Shown here: positions 9,411-18,575 of the stretch, one piece after another
Layout of the letters: each line of letters starts with the position of its first letter
Numbering within the stretch: position 1 is the stretch's first letter
Assembly (NCBI GenBank): GCA_020446945.1
Contig: JAGRDS010000001.1
Location: 122,554 to 186,553, forward strand
DNA: 64,000 nucleotides
Reading direction: 5' to 3'
Source: Parvularculaceae bacterium
Lineage (GTDB): Bacteria > Pseudomonadota > Alphaproteobacteria > Caulobacterales > Parvularculaceae
Notes under the pieces: model-generated
The model's input: only the letters and a program-made list of their open reading frames with translations
What the model was told of the DNA's origin: nothing
Database searches by the model: none
Translations under genes and position numbers: made by a program

Positions 9411-10139
9411 TTATTGCGTCAAATTCGAAATCTTGTTGCGCGGCGCATTGTCAGACTGAAGAAGTTCGCGCACGAGCGCGGGCCCGGATTCGAAACTCGC
9501 CTGATGCAGCTCGGCGAGGGAGGGCGCCTTTCCTTGCGCCAGTTCGATACCCGCCGCATCGGCCGAACGCAGGTTGAGAATGGATGCGGACATATCGTCC
9601 GCATATCCGTCGGCGCTGACCGTTTTCGTATCGATTGCGCGCCGGAATTTTTCAGACAGGGAAAAGAATGCGTTGATGCTTGAGGCGACATTGCCGCGCG
9701 GGATGCCGTAATCGGCGATGTCATAGCGGCTCAAGAACGCGCTGGAGCCGCCTGAAAAAATTCCGGCGCTCGTAAAACCGTATTTCTGATTGAATGCCGA
9801 AACCGACTGCGCGTTTGCGGATCCGCCGCCGAACAGCGCAATGAAATGCGCGCCGACGCAATTGGACTTACGGTCTTCGCTAAGACAGGTGGTCGGCGTA
9901 ATGACGAAATTGAGCGCCCCGCCGATCGACGCGGCGATAAAGGATTGCCCGTCGGCGAGACGGCGTTCCTGCCAGACGATGCCGAGTTCGGTGAGTACGG
10001 GGCCAAGATTGACGGCGTCGAAATTGGCGACCATCCCGCGCGGGTTCGAAATAAGGTCTTGTCCCTGCGCATTGGCGGCGCCGGCGGAAAGTGCGAGCGC
10101 GAGAGCCCCGAGCGAAATTCGAGCGATTGTCTTTTTCAT
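9411..10139 (-). CDS. Exported YbjN-like protein
   Basis: From ATG 10139 (GGGGA 5-6 nt upstream) the product is about 242 aa with a clear signal peptide ending ANAQG. The C-terminal part shows the YbjN-like pattern FLSRYDIADYGIPRGN followed by a helix around AFFSLSEKF. YbjN proteins have a secretion-chaperone-like fold and poorly defined roles in stress and motility; here the protein is predicted to be periplasmic. One Cys pair (TTCLSEDRKSNC) could form a disulfide. Longer reading upstream to 10235 is Arg-rich and unlikely to be translated. The family call is by pattern and is not certain. Confidence 0.75.
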   Translation of the reverse strand: MKKTIARISLGALALALSAGAANAQGQDLISNPRGMVANFDAVNLGPVLTELGIVWQERRLADGQSFIAASIGGALNFVITPTTCLSEDRKSNCVGAHFIALFGGGSANAQSVSAFNQKYGFTSAGIFSGGSSAFLSRYDIADYGIPRGNVASSINAFFSLSEKFRRAIDTKTVSADGYADDMSASILNLRSADAAGIELAQGKAPSLAELHQASFESGPALVRELLQSDNAPRNKISNLTQ

Positions 10140-10261
10140 GAGATCCCCAATCCTGTTCAGCCGTCGCCGCGCCCCCTTGCGCCGACGCCTGCCTGCGACG
10201 GCGCTAATCTTACGGGTCAAACAGGCGCGGCGCAAATGCCGCGTGACTTTACCGCGCGCTC

Positions 10262-11665
10262 ATGGTTGAAGCCCGCACCATGACCGAAAAACGCCCCGAC
10301 CGAGCGCGCAAAGGCGGAGCCGGCGCCCCGCCCCGCAAGCCGGCCCGAACGCCGACCCAGGACCCGACGCCGAAGCCGCCGGCCGGTTTCGAGCCGCGCC
10401 GGGCCGCCCTGGATATTCTGACGCTGGTCGCCGGCGGACGCACGCTGGATCAGGCGTTTGAAGCCTGCAGGACATTCGGCGCGCTGGAGGGGCCGGATCG
10501 CGGCCTCGCCCATGCGATCGCCGCCGCCGTTATGCGCCGGCGGGGGACGATCGATCACGTCATCGGCCCCTATCTTGATCGCCCGATCCCGAAACGCGCG
10601 GAACGGGCCATGAACGTTTTGCGTCTCGCCGCGGCCCAAAGCCTGTTTCTCAAAACTCCGGACCACGCGGTCGTTTCGACCGCCGTCGCGCTCACGAAGG
10701 AATATAGGGAAACGGCGGGGTATGCGGGGCTCGTCAACGCCATCGCCAGAAAAATGGCGGCGGCGGCGGAGAAATCGCTAAAGGGCCTGCCGGAACGCAT
10801 AGATACGCCCGGCTGGATGTGGCGCGGATGGGAACGAAATTTCGGGCCGGAGACGGCGCGCGCCATCGCCCGCGCGCATCAAGGCGAAGCGGCGGTAGAC
10901 CTGACCCCGCGCGATCGCGAAACGGCAAGCGAAATAGCGATGAAGACGAACGGCGCCCTCTTGCCGACGGGTTCGGTGCGGCTGCCTTCGGGCGCTAAAA
11001 TCCCGATGGTCGCCGGGTTCGACGAAGGCCTGTGGTGGGTGCAGGACGCTGCGGCGGCCCTGCCGGCGAAACTGCTAGGCGAGCTGACGGGAAAGCGTAT
11101 TTTCGATCTTTGCGCGGCGCCGGGCGGGAAGACGATGCAGCTTGCCGCAGCCGGCGCTGAAGTCGTCGCTGTCGATATCGAAGGCATGCGCTTGCGCCTT
11201 ATCGCGGAAAATCTGGAGCGCACGAAACTCGCCGCCGAGACGGTCAAGGCGGATGTCCTCGAATGGACGCCTGACGCGCCAGCGGACGCAATCCTGCTCG
11301 ATGCGCCCTGCACAGCAACCGGCACAATCCGCCGTCATCCGGATATTCTCTGGGCGAAGCGCGAGGAGGATCTGAAATCGCTCATCACCTTGCAGGCCGC
11401 AATGATCGACAAGGCGATTTCAGTGCTGAAGCCAGGCGGACTTCTTGTTTATTGCACCTGCTCGCTCCAGTCTGAGGAAGGCGAAAAACAGGCTGCGGCG
11501 GCGCTCGCCCGGCATGGCGAAATCGAACGCATACCTGTCGAAAAGGCGGAAATCGGCGGTCTTGACGCCATCACGCGGGACGGCGATCTGAGGACGCATC
11601 CAGCCATGCTGGCGGGCCAGGGCGGCCTCGACGGCTTTTTCGCCGCCCGGTTCAGGAAGCGTTAA
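10262..11665 (+). CDS. rsmB: 16S rRNA (cytosine-C5)-methyltransferase RsmB/NOL1-NOP2-Sun family
   Basis: This 467-aa protein has an N-terminal NusB-like RNA-binding domain (about 40-175) and a C-terminal SAM methyltransferase domain. Visible motifs are FDLCAAPGGKTMQLAA (motif I), VVAVDIE, LLDAPCTATGTIRRHP (motif IV with the Cys needed for product release) and VYCTCSLQSEEGE (motif VI with the catalytic Cys). RsmB methylates C967 of 16S rRNA in E. coli. The basic, Pro-rich first 40 residues are an extension. ATG 10262 and ATG 10280 are both possible starts and neither has a strong SD. RsmB is the best fit because of the NusB domain. Confidence 0.9.
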   Translation: MVEARTMTEKRPDRARKGGAGAPPRKPARTPTQDPTPKPPAGFEPRRAALDILTLVAGGRTLDQAFEACRTFGALEGPDRGLAHAIAAAVMRRRGTIDHVIGPYLDRPIPKRAERAMNVLRLAAAQSLFLKTPDHAVVSTAVALTKEYRETAGYAGLVNAIARKMAAAAEKSLKGLPERIDTPGWMWRGWERNFGPETARAIARAHQGEAAVDLTPRDRETASEIAMKTNGALLPTGSVRLPSGAKIPMVAGFDEGLWWVQDAAAALPAKLLGELTGKRIFDLCAAPGGKTMQLAAAGAEVVAVDIEGMRLRLIAENLERTKLAAETVKADVLEWTPDAPADAILLDAPCTATGTIRRHPDILWAKREEDLKSLITLQAAMIDKAISVLKPGGLLVYCTCSLQSEEGEKQAAAALARHGEIERIPVEKAEIGGLDAITRDGDLRTHPAMLAGQGGLDGFFAARFRKR

Positions 11666-11773
11666 CCATCGTTTTTCCGCCCAGAACCGTTGCGCCACCC
11701 TTGTAACAGGGAGTGGAAATCCTGATATCCTGTCCTGGTTTTGGCAACCTTCGGATGAAAGGCTGATTTCTCC

Positions 11774-12502
11774 ATGAATGATCTTCGCAGGAATTTCGGT
11801 GCGACGACTGTCCGTACAGACGGGCGCGCCATAGATGAGGGCCTGCGCCAGTACATGCTGGGCGTCTATAATTACATGGCGATCGCAGTCGCCGGCACAG
11901 GCCTTGTTTCACTCGCCGTCGCATCCAATCCCGCGCTCGTCGCCTCGATTGCGGGCACTCCGCTGAAATGGGTGCTGTTCGCCGCTATTCTTGGAATTGG
12001 CTGGTTCGCGCCGCGGGTGATTTTCACCGGATCGAAATCCGCCGCTCACGGCCTGTTCTGGATTTATGCGCTGGCATGGGGCGCGTTGATCGCGCCGATG
12101 CTTTTCGCTTTCAACGCCGCCGGCGCAGCGCAGGAAATATACAAGGCGTTTTTCATAACCGCATCCGTCTTCGGCGCTACAAGCCTTTACGGCTACACGA
12201 CGAAAAAAGACCTTTCCGGCATGGCGACGTTTTTATTCATGGCCTCTATCGGGCTCTTGATCGCCATAGTCCTTAACGTCCTTATCTTTCAGTCGACGAT
12301 CATGAGCCTTGTCACGTCCGGCGCCGTCGTCCTGGTTTTCTCGGCGGTTACCGCCTACGAGACGCAGATGATCAAGAACATGTATCGCGAAGGCGGCGGC
12401 GCGAATGACCGCGCGGCGATTTTCGGCGCCTTCGCGCTTTACGGCTCATTCGTAGCTCTGTTCGTGCATATTCTGAACATTCTCGGGATCATGCGCGACT
12501 AG
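11774..12502 (+). CDS. Bax inhibitor-1/YccA family membrane protein
   Basis: This 242-aa integral membrane protein has seven predicted hydrophobic segments. It carries the family's typical short N-terminus with a conserved DEGLRQYMLGVYNYM stretch before TM1 and a polar C-terminal YGSFVALFVHILNILG helix. Bacterial BI-1 proteins (YbhL, YccA, YetJ) include pH-sensitive calcium leak channels and inhibitors of FtsH. The specific role here is unknown. AAAGG lies about 12 nt upstream of the ATG. The gene is followed by an intrinsic terminator and appears monocistronic. Confidence 0.92.
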   Translation: MNDLRRNFGATTVRTDGRAIDEGLRQYMLGVYNYMAIAVAGTGLVSLAVASNPALVASIAGTPLKWVLFAAILGIGWFAPRVIFTGSKSAAHGLFWIYALAWGALIAPMLFAFNAAGAAQEIYKAFFITASVFGATSLYGYTTKKDLSGMATFLFMASIGLLIAIVLNVLIFQSTIMSLVTSGAVVLVFSAVTAYETQMIKNMYREGGGANDRAAIFGAFALYGSFVALFVHILNILGIMRD

Positions 12503-12530
12503 GGCCGACCCGGCCCGGCCGAACAACTGC

Positions 12531-12558
12531 AAAACCCCCGCCCGCCGGCGGGGGTTTT
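12531..12558 (+). terminator. Rho-independent terminator after the BI-1 gene
   Basis: AAAACCCCCGCC and GGCGGGGGTTTT form a 12-bp perfect inverted repeat around the loop CGCC, 28 bp after the stop codon. The run of four T then CGTTT is adequate, and the symmetric A tract could allow function in both directions. Confidence 0.9.
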
Positions 12559-12632
12559 CGTTTGCCGATTTGTGAGCGCCTGTGACATCGCCGCGGCTGG
12601 CGCTCGGCCGAATATCATGCTCAATCGCCGAC

Positions 12633-13889
12633 ATGCGCTCTGTCGACCAGCATGGCCTGCCGATAACGAACGCCTGCGCGGCGGGCGCGGCGGGCTATGA
12701 CGCTTATGTCGGTGAATTCCTTTCCTATGGCGCGAACCTGCGCGATCTCTTTGCGGTCGCAGATGCGGCGCCGGGCGCCGCCCTGTTGAACGCGCACGCC
12801 GCCGCCCTGCACCTGGCGTTCGAGGGGGCGGAAGGATGGACAAACGCCGCGCCCTATCTCACGCGCATGCGGCGCGCTGAAAAAAACGCGACGGAGCGCG
12901 AGCGAATATTCGCAGCGGCGGTCGAAAAATGGGCGGCGCGCGATTACGCCCGCGCGCTCGAAGCGCTTGACGAATTGACGCTTCGGTGGCCGGCTGATCT
13001 GTGCGCGATAAAATGGGGTCAATATCACGCCTTCAATCTCGGCGATCAGGAAACGATATTGCGCTTTGCCGAACGCGCGCGGATCGTATTTGAAGATCGC
13101 CCCTACGCCCACGGCATGATCGCTTTTGCGCTGGAGCAGAACCACCGGATCGAAGAAGCCGAAGAGGAAGGCGTTCGCGCGACTGAAATCGCACTTGACG
13201 ACGCATGGGCGCACCATGCGGTCGCGCATGTGATGGAAACGCAAAGGCGCGCGAAAGACGGCGTGCGCTGGCTCGATCATTGCGCGCACACATGGGAAAA
13301 GAAGGGCGTTTTTATCCGCGACCATAATTGGTGGCATGCCGCGCTATTTCGTCTGGCGCTCGGCCGCGAAGAAGACGCGCTTGCGATTTACGACGAGAAA
13401 CTGTGGGGCGCATGGCCCGAATTCCCGCAAGAGCAGATCGGCGCCGTATCGATGCTCTGGCGGCTCGAAATGCGCGGCGTCGATGTCGGCGACCGATGGA
13501 CGCCCGTTGTCGAACAGGTGAGACGACGCGCCGGCGAGCATATTCTCCCCTTCCACGATCTTCATTATCTTTACGCCCTGGCGCGCGCCGGCGAGCGCGG
13601 CGAGGCGGATGATTTTTTGTCTTCGCTCAAAAAACATGCGGAAAATTCGAGCGAACCCTATCACACGTTCTGGCGCGAAACAGGCATGCCGGCGGCGCAG
13701 GCTGTTCACGCATATGCGCATAGAGATTTCGCCGGCGCGGCGGAATATTTTGCGCGCGCCCTGCCGCGCCTGGAGCGTGTCGGCGGCAGCCATGCGCAGC
13801 GTCATCTTTTCATTGAAGCGTATGAAACGGCCGGCGCGGCGACGCGCGGCGGAGCGGGAAAGATCAGCGGTCCCGCCAACCGTTCGTGA
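12633..13889 (+). CDS. TPR protein of the TTC38 family
   Basis: From ATG 12633 the product is 418 aa, all-helical, with TPR-like repeats. It resembles eukaryotic/bacterial tetratricopeptide repeat protein 38 in overall plan: an N-terminal GLPITNACAAGAAGYDAYVG stretch, HAVAHVMETQ, FIRDHNWWHAALF and FHDLHYLYALARAG. The function of the family is unknown; TPRs usually mediate protein contacts. It is predicted to be cytosolic. An in-frame GTG at 12582 would add 17 residues that do not look conserved. The 3' end overlaps the convergent nadE gene by 26 bp. Confidence 0.85.
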   Translation: MRSVDQHGLPITNACAAGAAGYDAYVGEFLSYGANLRDLFAVADAAPGAALLNAHAAALHLAFEGAEGWTNAAPYLTRMRRAEKNATERERIFAAAVEKWAARDYARALEALDELTLRWPADLCAIKWGQYHAFNLGDQETILRFAERARIVFEDRPYAHGMIAFALEQNHRIEEAEEEGVRATEIALDDAWAHHAVAHVMETQRRAKDGVRWLDHCAHTWEKKGVFIRDHNWWHAALFRLALGREEDALAIYDEKLWGAWPEFPQEQIGAVSMLWRLEMRGVDVGDRWTPVVEQVRRRAGEHILPFHDLHYLYALARAGERGEADDFLSSLKKHAENSSEPYHTFWRETGMPAAQAVHAYAHRDFAGAAEYFARALPRLERVGGSHAQRHLFIEAYETAGAATRGGAGKISGPANRS

Positions 13890-15522
13890 TCGGATAGCGC
13901 CGGTCGCGTCCGAAATTCACCTTGGTCACCTTTGGACCCGGCGGGGCCTGCCGGCGCTTGTACTCGGCGATATAAAGCAGGTGTTCAACGCGCTTTACAG
14001 TCGTCTCATCAAACCCGTCAGCGACGATTTCGCGAACGGACATCTCACGTTCGACAAGCCTTTCAAGGATGCCGTCAAGAATATCGTAAGGCGGCAGCGA
14101 ATCCTGGTCGGTCTGATCGGCGCGCAATTCCGCCGAAGGCGCTTTCGTAATGATCCGTTCCGGGATCGCTTCGCCCTTCGGGCCTTTCAGGTCATGCGCA
14201 TGATGCGCGTTGCGCCAGCGGCAAAGCCGGTAGACTTCCGTTTTATAAAGGTCTTTTAGCGGATTGTAGCCGCCGTTCATGTCGCCATAGAGCGTCGCAT
14301 AGCCGACTGACATCTCCGACTTGTTGCCCGTTGTCAGGACCATCGAACCGAATTTGTTCGACAGGGCCATCAAGATGACGCCGCGAATGCGCGACTGGAT
14401 ATTTTCCTCCGTCACGTCGGCCTCGCGCCCTTTGAAAGCGGGCGCAAGCATGGCGGCGAAAGCATCGACGGCGGGTTCGATGGAGATCGACTCGTAGGCG
14501 ACGCCGAGCCGTTCGGCGCAGTCTTTCGCGTCCGCAAGCGAATGCGCGCCTGTGTATCGCGACGGCATCATCACGCAATGAACGCGCGCGGCGCCGAGCG
14601 CGTCGACCGCAATTGCGGCCGCAAGCGCCGAATCGACGCCCCCCGAAAGGCCGATGACGACGCCCGGAAATCTGTTCTTTTCGATATAATCGCGCACGCC
14701 GAGAACGACCGCGCGATAAATCATTTCCTCACCCCGCACCCAGCAGGCGTCAGGGCCGCCAACACATTCCCAGCCGTTTCCGCGGTCCTCCCATTCCGAC
14801 AGGAATACGCCCGGTTCAAATTGCGGAGCGCGACAGACAATCTCGCCCGCGCGGTCCATGATGAACGCCGCGCCTTCAAACAGGACTTCATCCTGTCCGG
14901 CAAGCTGGTTGACGAATAAAAGCGGCCTGCCAGTCGATTTTACGCGTTCGCGCGCGGCGGCTTCGCGTTCATCAAGCGAGGTTGCGCGGAAAGGCGAGCC
15001 ATGCGGCGCTATCAGAAAATCGGCGCCGGCCTCGCAAAGCGCCTCGCCCGCGCCCGGCAGCCACATATCCTCGCAGATCATAAGGCCGAGCCTTGCGCCC
15101 TTGAAATCGACCGGCTGAGGAAATTCCGGCCCCGGCGTAAATCGGCGAGGCTCGTCAAATACGCCGTAATTGGGAAGGCGTGTTTTGTATCGAGCCGCCT
15201 TGATCTCGCCGCCGTCGAGCAGGAACGCGCCATTGTAAAGCGCCGCGCCGTCGCGCCATGGCGATCCGACAATGAGCGCCGGCCCGCCGTCGCCTGTCGC
15301 TGCGGCCAGATCTTCAACCGCCGCGCGGCAGGCGCGCTGGAAGGCCGGCTTTTGAACGAGATCTTCCGGCGGATATCCGCACACGACAAGTTCGCAGAAA
15401 ACGGCGAGATCGGCGCCGGCCGTTGCCGCCTCTGCGCGGGCGGCGAGGATTTTCGCCTTGTTTCCGTCGATGTCGCCGACGAAGGGCGCAATCTGGCAGA
15501 TAGCGATCTTGAGGCGCTTCAT
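13864..15522 (-). CDS. nadE: Glutamine-dependent NAD+ synthetase
   Basis: From ATG 15522 the product is 552 aa with two domains. The nitrilase-type glutaminase (1-265) shows the Glu44-Lys113-Cys150 triad (FCELVVCGYPPE, KTRLPNYG, LMICEDMW). The C-terminal NAD synthetase domain has the PP-loop GLSGGVDSAL (293-298) and TTGNKSEMSVGY. It converts deamido-NAD+ to NAD+ with glutamine and ATP, the last step of NAD biosynthesis, in the cytosol. The 12 residues upstream to 15558 are Pro-rich and lack support. It overlaps the convergent TPR gene by 26 bp. Confidence 0.95.
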   Translation of the reverse strand: MKRLKIAICQIAPFVGDIDGNKAKILAARAEAATAGADLAVFCELVVCGYPPEDLVQKPAFQRACRAAVEDLAAATGDGGPALIVGSPWRDGAALYNGAFLLDGGEIKAARYKTRLPNYGVFDEPRRFTPGPEFPQPVDFKGARLGLMICEDMWLPGAGEALCEAGADFLIAPHGSPFRATSLDEREAAARERVKSTGRPLLFVNQLAGQDEVLFEGAAFIMDRAGEIVCRAPQFEPGVFLSEWEDRGNGWECVGGPDACWVRGEEMIYRAVVLGVRDYIEKNRFPGVVIGLSGGVDSALAAAIAVDALGAARVHCVMMPSRYTGAHSLADAKDCAERLGVAYESISIEPAVDAFAAMLAPAFKGREADVTEENIQSRIRGVILMALSNKFGSMVLTTGNKSEMSVGYATLYGDMNGGYNPLKDLYKTEVYRLCRWRNAHHAHDLKGPKGEAIPERIITKAPSAELRADQTDQDSLPPYDILDGILERLVEREMSVREIVADGFDETTVKRVEHLLYIAEYKRRQAPPGPKVTKVNFGRDRRYPITNGWRDR

Positions 15523-15585
15523 GAGCGCCGGTTTAAAAGGCGGCGGGCCACTTGCCAAGCAGGGCGCGCGACCCGCCGGTATTTT

Positions 15586-16902
15586 TTACTCCGCGCCGCG
15601 ATAGGCCGTCGGAAGGGCGCCGCGCGACAGGTCTTTATAGCGATCGCGCAGCATGGTCTGGCGGTTTTTCAATGATGTCACGCGCCCGTCGATCAGCACC
15701 GCGATCGGCCGGGTCGACGTTTCCAGCGGATCGCCGTCCCAGATCACGACATCTGCCGCCTTGCCGAGTTCAAGCGTGCCGTAACGGCCGGCGACGCCGA
15801 GCATGCGCGCCGGATTGACGGTCAGGGCTTTCAGCGCTTCGTCATAGGGCAGTCCGTTAGCGACGGCGTTACCGGCGAGCTGCGGCAACAGGCGAAGATT
15901 GTGAGAGCCGGAAGGCGGATTGAAAAACGCAATCGTAACGCCGGCGGCGTTCAGTTTCGCTGCGTTTTTCTGCGTCGCCGCAAGGTCTTCAAACTGCGAC
16001 GGCAGGTTCATCAAAGGATCGATGACGACCGGGATGTTCGCCGCAGCAAGTTCATTTGCGATAAGGTGCGCCTCGTTTCCGCCGAGAACGATGACGTTGA
16101 GGCCGTATTGAGCTTTCACCTTTATCAGCGTTCGCAGATCGACAACGCTGTTCGCCGTAACGAATAGCGGCTGGGCGCCCTGCGCCACGGGAACAAGCGC
16201 CTTGAGGTCCGATATCGACCAGTCGTCCGCACGCGGACGCATGATAAACCCGCTCGGATTGGCCGCATAGGCGCGCGCTTCATCCAGCGCCTCGCGCAGC
16301 GCCGCCCAATTGCCGAGCCGCGTTCCGCCATTATAGCCAAGTCCCGGCGCGCCCATCGCTACCGACTGAACGGCGTCGGCGCGCACAAGCGAATCCGCGC
16401 GCCCGGAAAGGTTTACGATCGCGCCCTTCCCTCCGAACATTTTCGCGCCGGGTTCGGGCGCGGCGACTGCGCGCGTCACGCCGCCGGCGCGATTGATGGC
16501 GATAAGGGTGGACGCCGGATTGAAGGCGTCTGCGGCGTTGAGGCCCGCCGAAATATCGAACCCATCCTTGGACGATGCGTCGTTCGCCTCCTCATCGAGC
16601 CCGATTTCCGCGAGCCCGATCTGGGACCAGACGGCGAAAACGCCCGGCGTCACGATTCGCCCTTCGGCGTTGATGATTGTTGCGCCCTCAGGGGCTGTCA
16701 GGTCCTGTCCGATCGCGGCGATGACGCCGTCGCGAATGATGACATCGCCATTATCGACGCGCCCTGCATTCTCACCGGCCATCGTATAAACGCGGGCGTT
16801 CTGGATGGCTATTGTTTGCGCCTGCGCCGCCGCGCCGGCCGAAGCCGAGACCGCCGCCAGCGCGACGATGATGCGGTTCAGTTTTCTTCCGATATTTCTC
16901 AT
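15586..16902 (-). CDS. Exported amidohydrolase-like protein lacking metal ligands
   Basis: This 438-aa protein has a signal peptide (to about AAAQAQ, residue 28). Its amidohydrolase fold is visible from the N-terminal IQNARVYTM and GRIVTPGV and from the C-terminal LTVNPARMLGVAGRYGTLELGKAADVVIWDGDP (these shown as landmarks, read in two pieces: LTVNPARMLGVAGRYG and GKAADVVIWDGDP). The metal-binding HxH is replaced by Trp92-Ser-Gln94. The positions matching the partner's MHCY, FHHG and HSDD ligands read VTAN, LGGN and FFNP. It is probably catalytically inactive and may be a structural or regulatory partner of the adjacent complete amidohydrolase, whose stop codon overlaps its start by 4 bp (ATGA). 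Export and fold are well supported; the partner role is inference. Confidence 0.88.
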   Translation of the reverse strand: MRNIGRKLNRIIVALAAVSASAGAAAQAQTIAIQNARVYTMAGENAGRVDNGDVIIRDGVIAAIGQDLTAPEGATIINAEGRIVTPGVFAVWSQIGLAEIGLDEEANDASSKDGFDISAGLNAADAFNPASTLIAINRAGGVTRAVAAPEPGAKMFGGKGAIVNLSGRADSLVRADAVQSVAMGAPGLGYNGGTRLGNWAALREALDEARAYAANPSGFIMRPRADDWSISDLKALVPVAQGAQPLFVTANSVVDLRTLIKVKAQYGLNVIVLGGNEAHLIANELAAANIPVVIDPLMNLPSQFEDLAATQKNAAKLNAAGVTIAFFNPPSGSHNLRLLPQLAGNAVANGLPYDEALKALTVNPARMLGVAGRYGTLELGKAADVVIWDGDPLETSTRPIAVLIDGRVTSLKNRQTMLRDRYKDLSRGALPTAYRGAE

Positions 16903-18452
16903 TGTCCCGAACCTCCGACAAAACCGTTTCCTTGCTGACCGATCTCGAAATCCATTCGCGGAGATCGCGCCGGATCGGAGGCGTCGTATAACAGGGCGCC
17001 GTCAATGAAGACTTTTTCGGTCTTGGCGTAGATGGAGAAAGGATTGCGGTCCCAGATTACGACATCGGCCATTTTTCCCGCTTCAAGCGAACCGGTCCTG
17101 TCAGCGATACGCATCGCCTTGGCGGGATTGAGCGTTATCCACTCGATCGCGCGTTCGGGCGGAATTTCCAGGCCCATATGAGCGCCGTCGCCGACCGCCT
17201 TTCCCGCTTCCTGATTAAGACGCTGAATGCCGTATTCGTCGTCGGAATGAATTATGGTGCAGCTTCCGGGCTGCGCATCGATCATCGCAGCGTTTTCGCG
17301 GATTGCGTCATAGGCTTCGAGCTTGAAGCCCCACCAATCCGCCCAAACGGCCGCGCAAATCCCGTTCTCCGCGAGAATATCGGCGATTTTGTATGCTTCG
17401 ACACCGTGGTGGAAGGTCGATACTTTATATCCGAATTCCCTGGACATATCGATGACTTGAGCCATCTCGTCCGCGCGATAGCAATGCATGTTGACCGTAA
17501 TGTCGCCGGACAACGCCATCGCCAGCGTTTCAAGTTTCAGATCGCGCGTCGGCGCTTCCGGTTCTTTGGCCTCGCCGCCGTCCTTTTTATTTTTGTCGCC
17601 CGCGCCTGACTTGCTATTCCAGTCGTCAAGCTCGTCCCAGTATTTTTCCCATTTTTTCTTGTACGCTGCGGCTTCGATCCATGCTGCGCGATAGCCGGCG
17701 AAATTGCCCATCCGCGTCGAAGGCCCGCCCTTGTCGGCGTAAAAGCGTTTCGGGTTTTCGCCGCAGGCCATTTTCAATCCGTAAGGCGCACCGGGAAATT
17801 TCATTCCCTGAACCGTGCGCGAGGGCACGTTTTTCAATATCGCCGTACGCCCGCCGAACAAGTTGGCGGAGCCTGGAAGAATTTGCAGCGAGGTGACGCC
17901 GCCCGCGAGCGCGCGGGTGAAGCCGGCGTCCTGCGGCCAGACAGAATGTTCGGCCCAGACCTGCGCCGTATTCGGCGCCGTCGCCTCATTGCCGTCAGAG
18001 GTTGAAGCCGTGGACGGGGATGGATAATCGCCAAGATGCGAATGGATATCTATGACGCCGGGCGTAACCCATTTGCCGTTTGCGTCGATGACGTTCGCGC
18101 CCTCGGGCGCTGCGAGATCTGCGCCGCCGACACCCGCGATCTTGCCGTTTTCAATCAGGACCGACCCGTTGTCGATCCGCTCGCCCGCACCGGTCAGGAC
18201 GGTCGCGCCGCGGATCAGCGTCGTAACAGAAGGGTAGGGTTCGTAAGTCGATGGAAAAGGATCGGCCGCCCATCGACTCGGCTTCGCCTGCGCGCCGGGC
18301 TTGTTCTCGCCGGCCGGCGCCTTATCGTCCGCTGCAGCGGCCTCACTTGACGCCTCATTCGCCGTATCGTTCGACGCCGCTTCTTTTTGACCGCACCCGG
18401 CGGCCGCAAAAATAGCAGCGAGCGTCGCCGCCGCATAAATTCGTATTCGCAT
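16899..18452 (-). CDS. Lipoprotein amidohydrolase (metal-dependent)
   Basis: The 517-aa precursor has a lipobox (AAAGC, Cys20) followed by an Ala/Glu-rich linker, so it is an envelope lipoprotein. The imidazolonepropionase/dihydroorotase-like metal site is complete: VTPGVIDIHSHLG (His137, His139), VNMHCYRADE, FHHGVEAYK and IIHSDDEYG (catalytic Asp), followed by the C-terminal NPAKAMRIADRTGSLEAGK beta-sandwich return. Members hydrolyse amides, ureas or cyclic imides, and the substrate is unknown here. A Lys/Trp-rich insertion sits around residues 235-275. It is the first gene of an operon with the metal-ligand-less paralogue and is divergent from phoD. Confidence 0.92.
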   Translation of the reverse strand: MRIRIYAAATLAAIFAAAGCGQKEAASNDTANEASSEAAAADDKAPAGENKPGAQAKPSRWAADPFPSTYEPYPSVTTLIRGATVLTGAGERIDNGSVLIENGKIAGVGGADLAAPEGANVIDANGKWVTPGVIDIHSHLGDYPSPSTASTSDGNEATAPNTAQVWAEHSVWPQDAGFTRALAGGVTSLQILPGSANLFGGRTAILKNVPSRTVQGMKFPGAPYGLKMACGENPKRFYADKGGPSTRMGNFAGYRAAWIEAAAYKKKWEKYWDELDDWNSKSGAGDKNKKDGGEAKEPEAPTRDLKLETLAMALSGDITVNMHCYRADEMAQVIDMSREFGYKVSTFHHGVEAYKIADILAENGICAAVWADWWGFKLEAYDAIRENAAMIDAQPGSCTIIHSDDEYGIQRLNQEAGKAVGDGAHMGLEIPPERAIEWITLNPAKAMRIADRTGSLEAGKMADVVIWDRNPFSIYAKTEKVFIDGALLYDASDPARSPRMDFEIGQQGNGFVGGSGQ

Positions 18453-18575
18453 TTGGATCGAAACCCCAGTTAGATTGAACCCGCATGCACCCTAGAGCAT
18501 TTTCCTTCGGAGAAAAGCGCGCCGGCGCCTGCAAATTGAGACGAACGGTTCGCCTGACGCGACGAAAGGTTTGAG

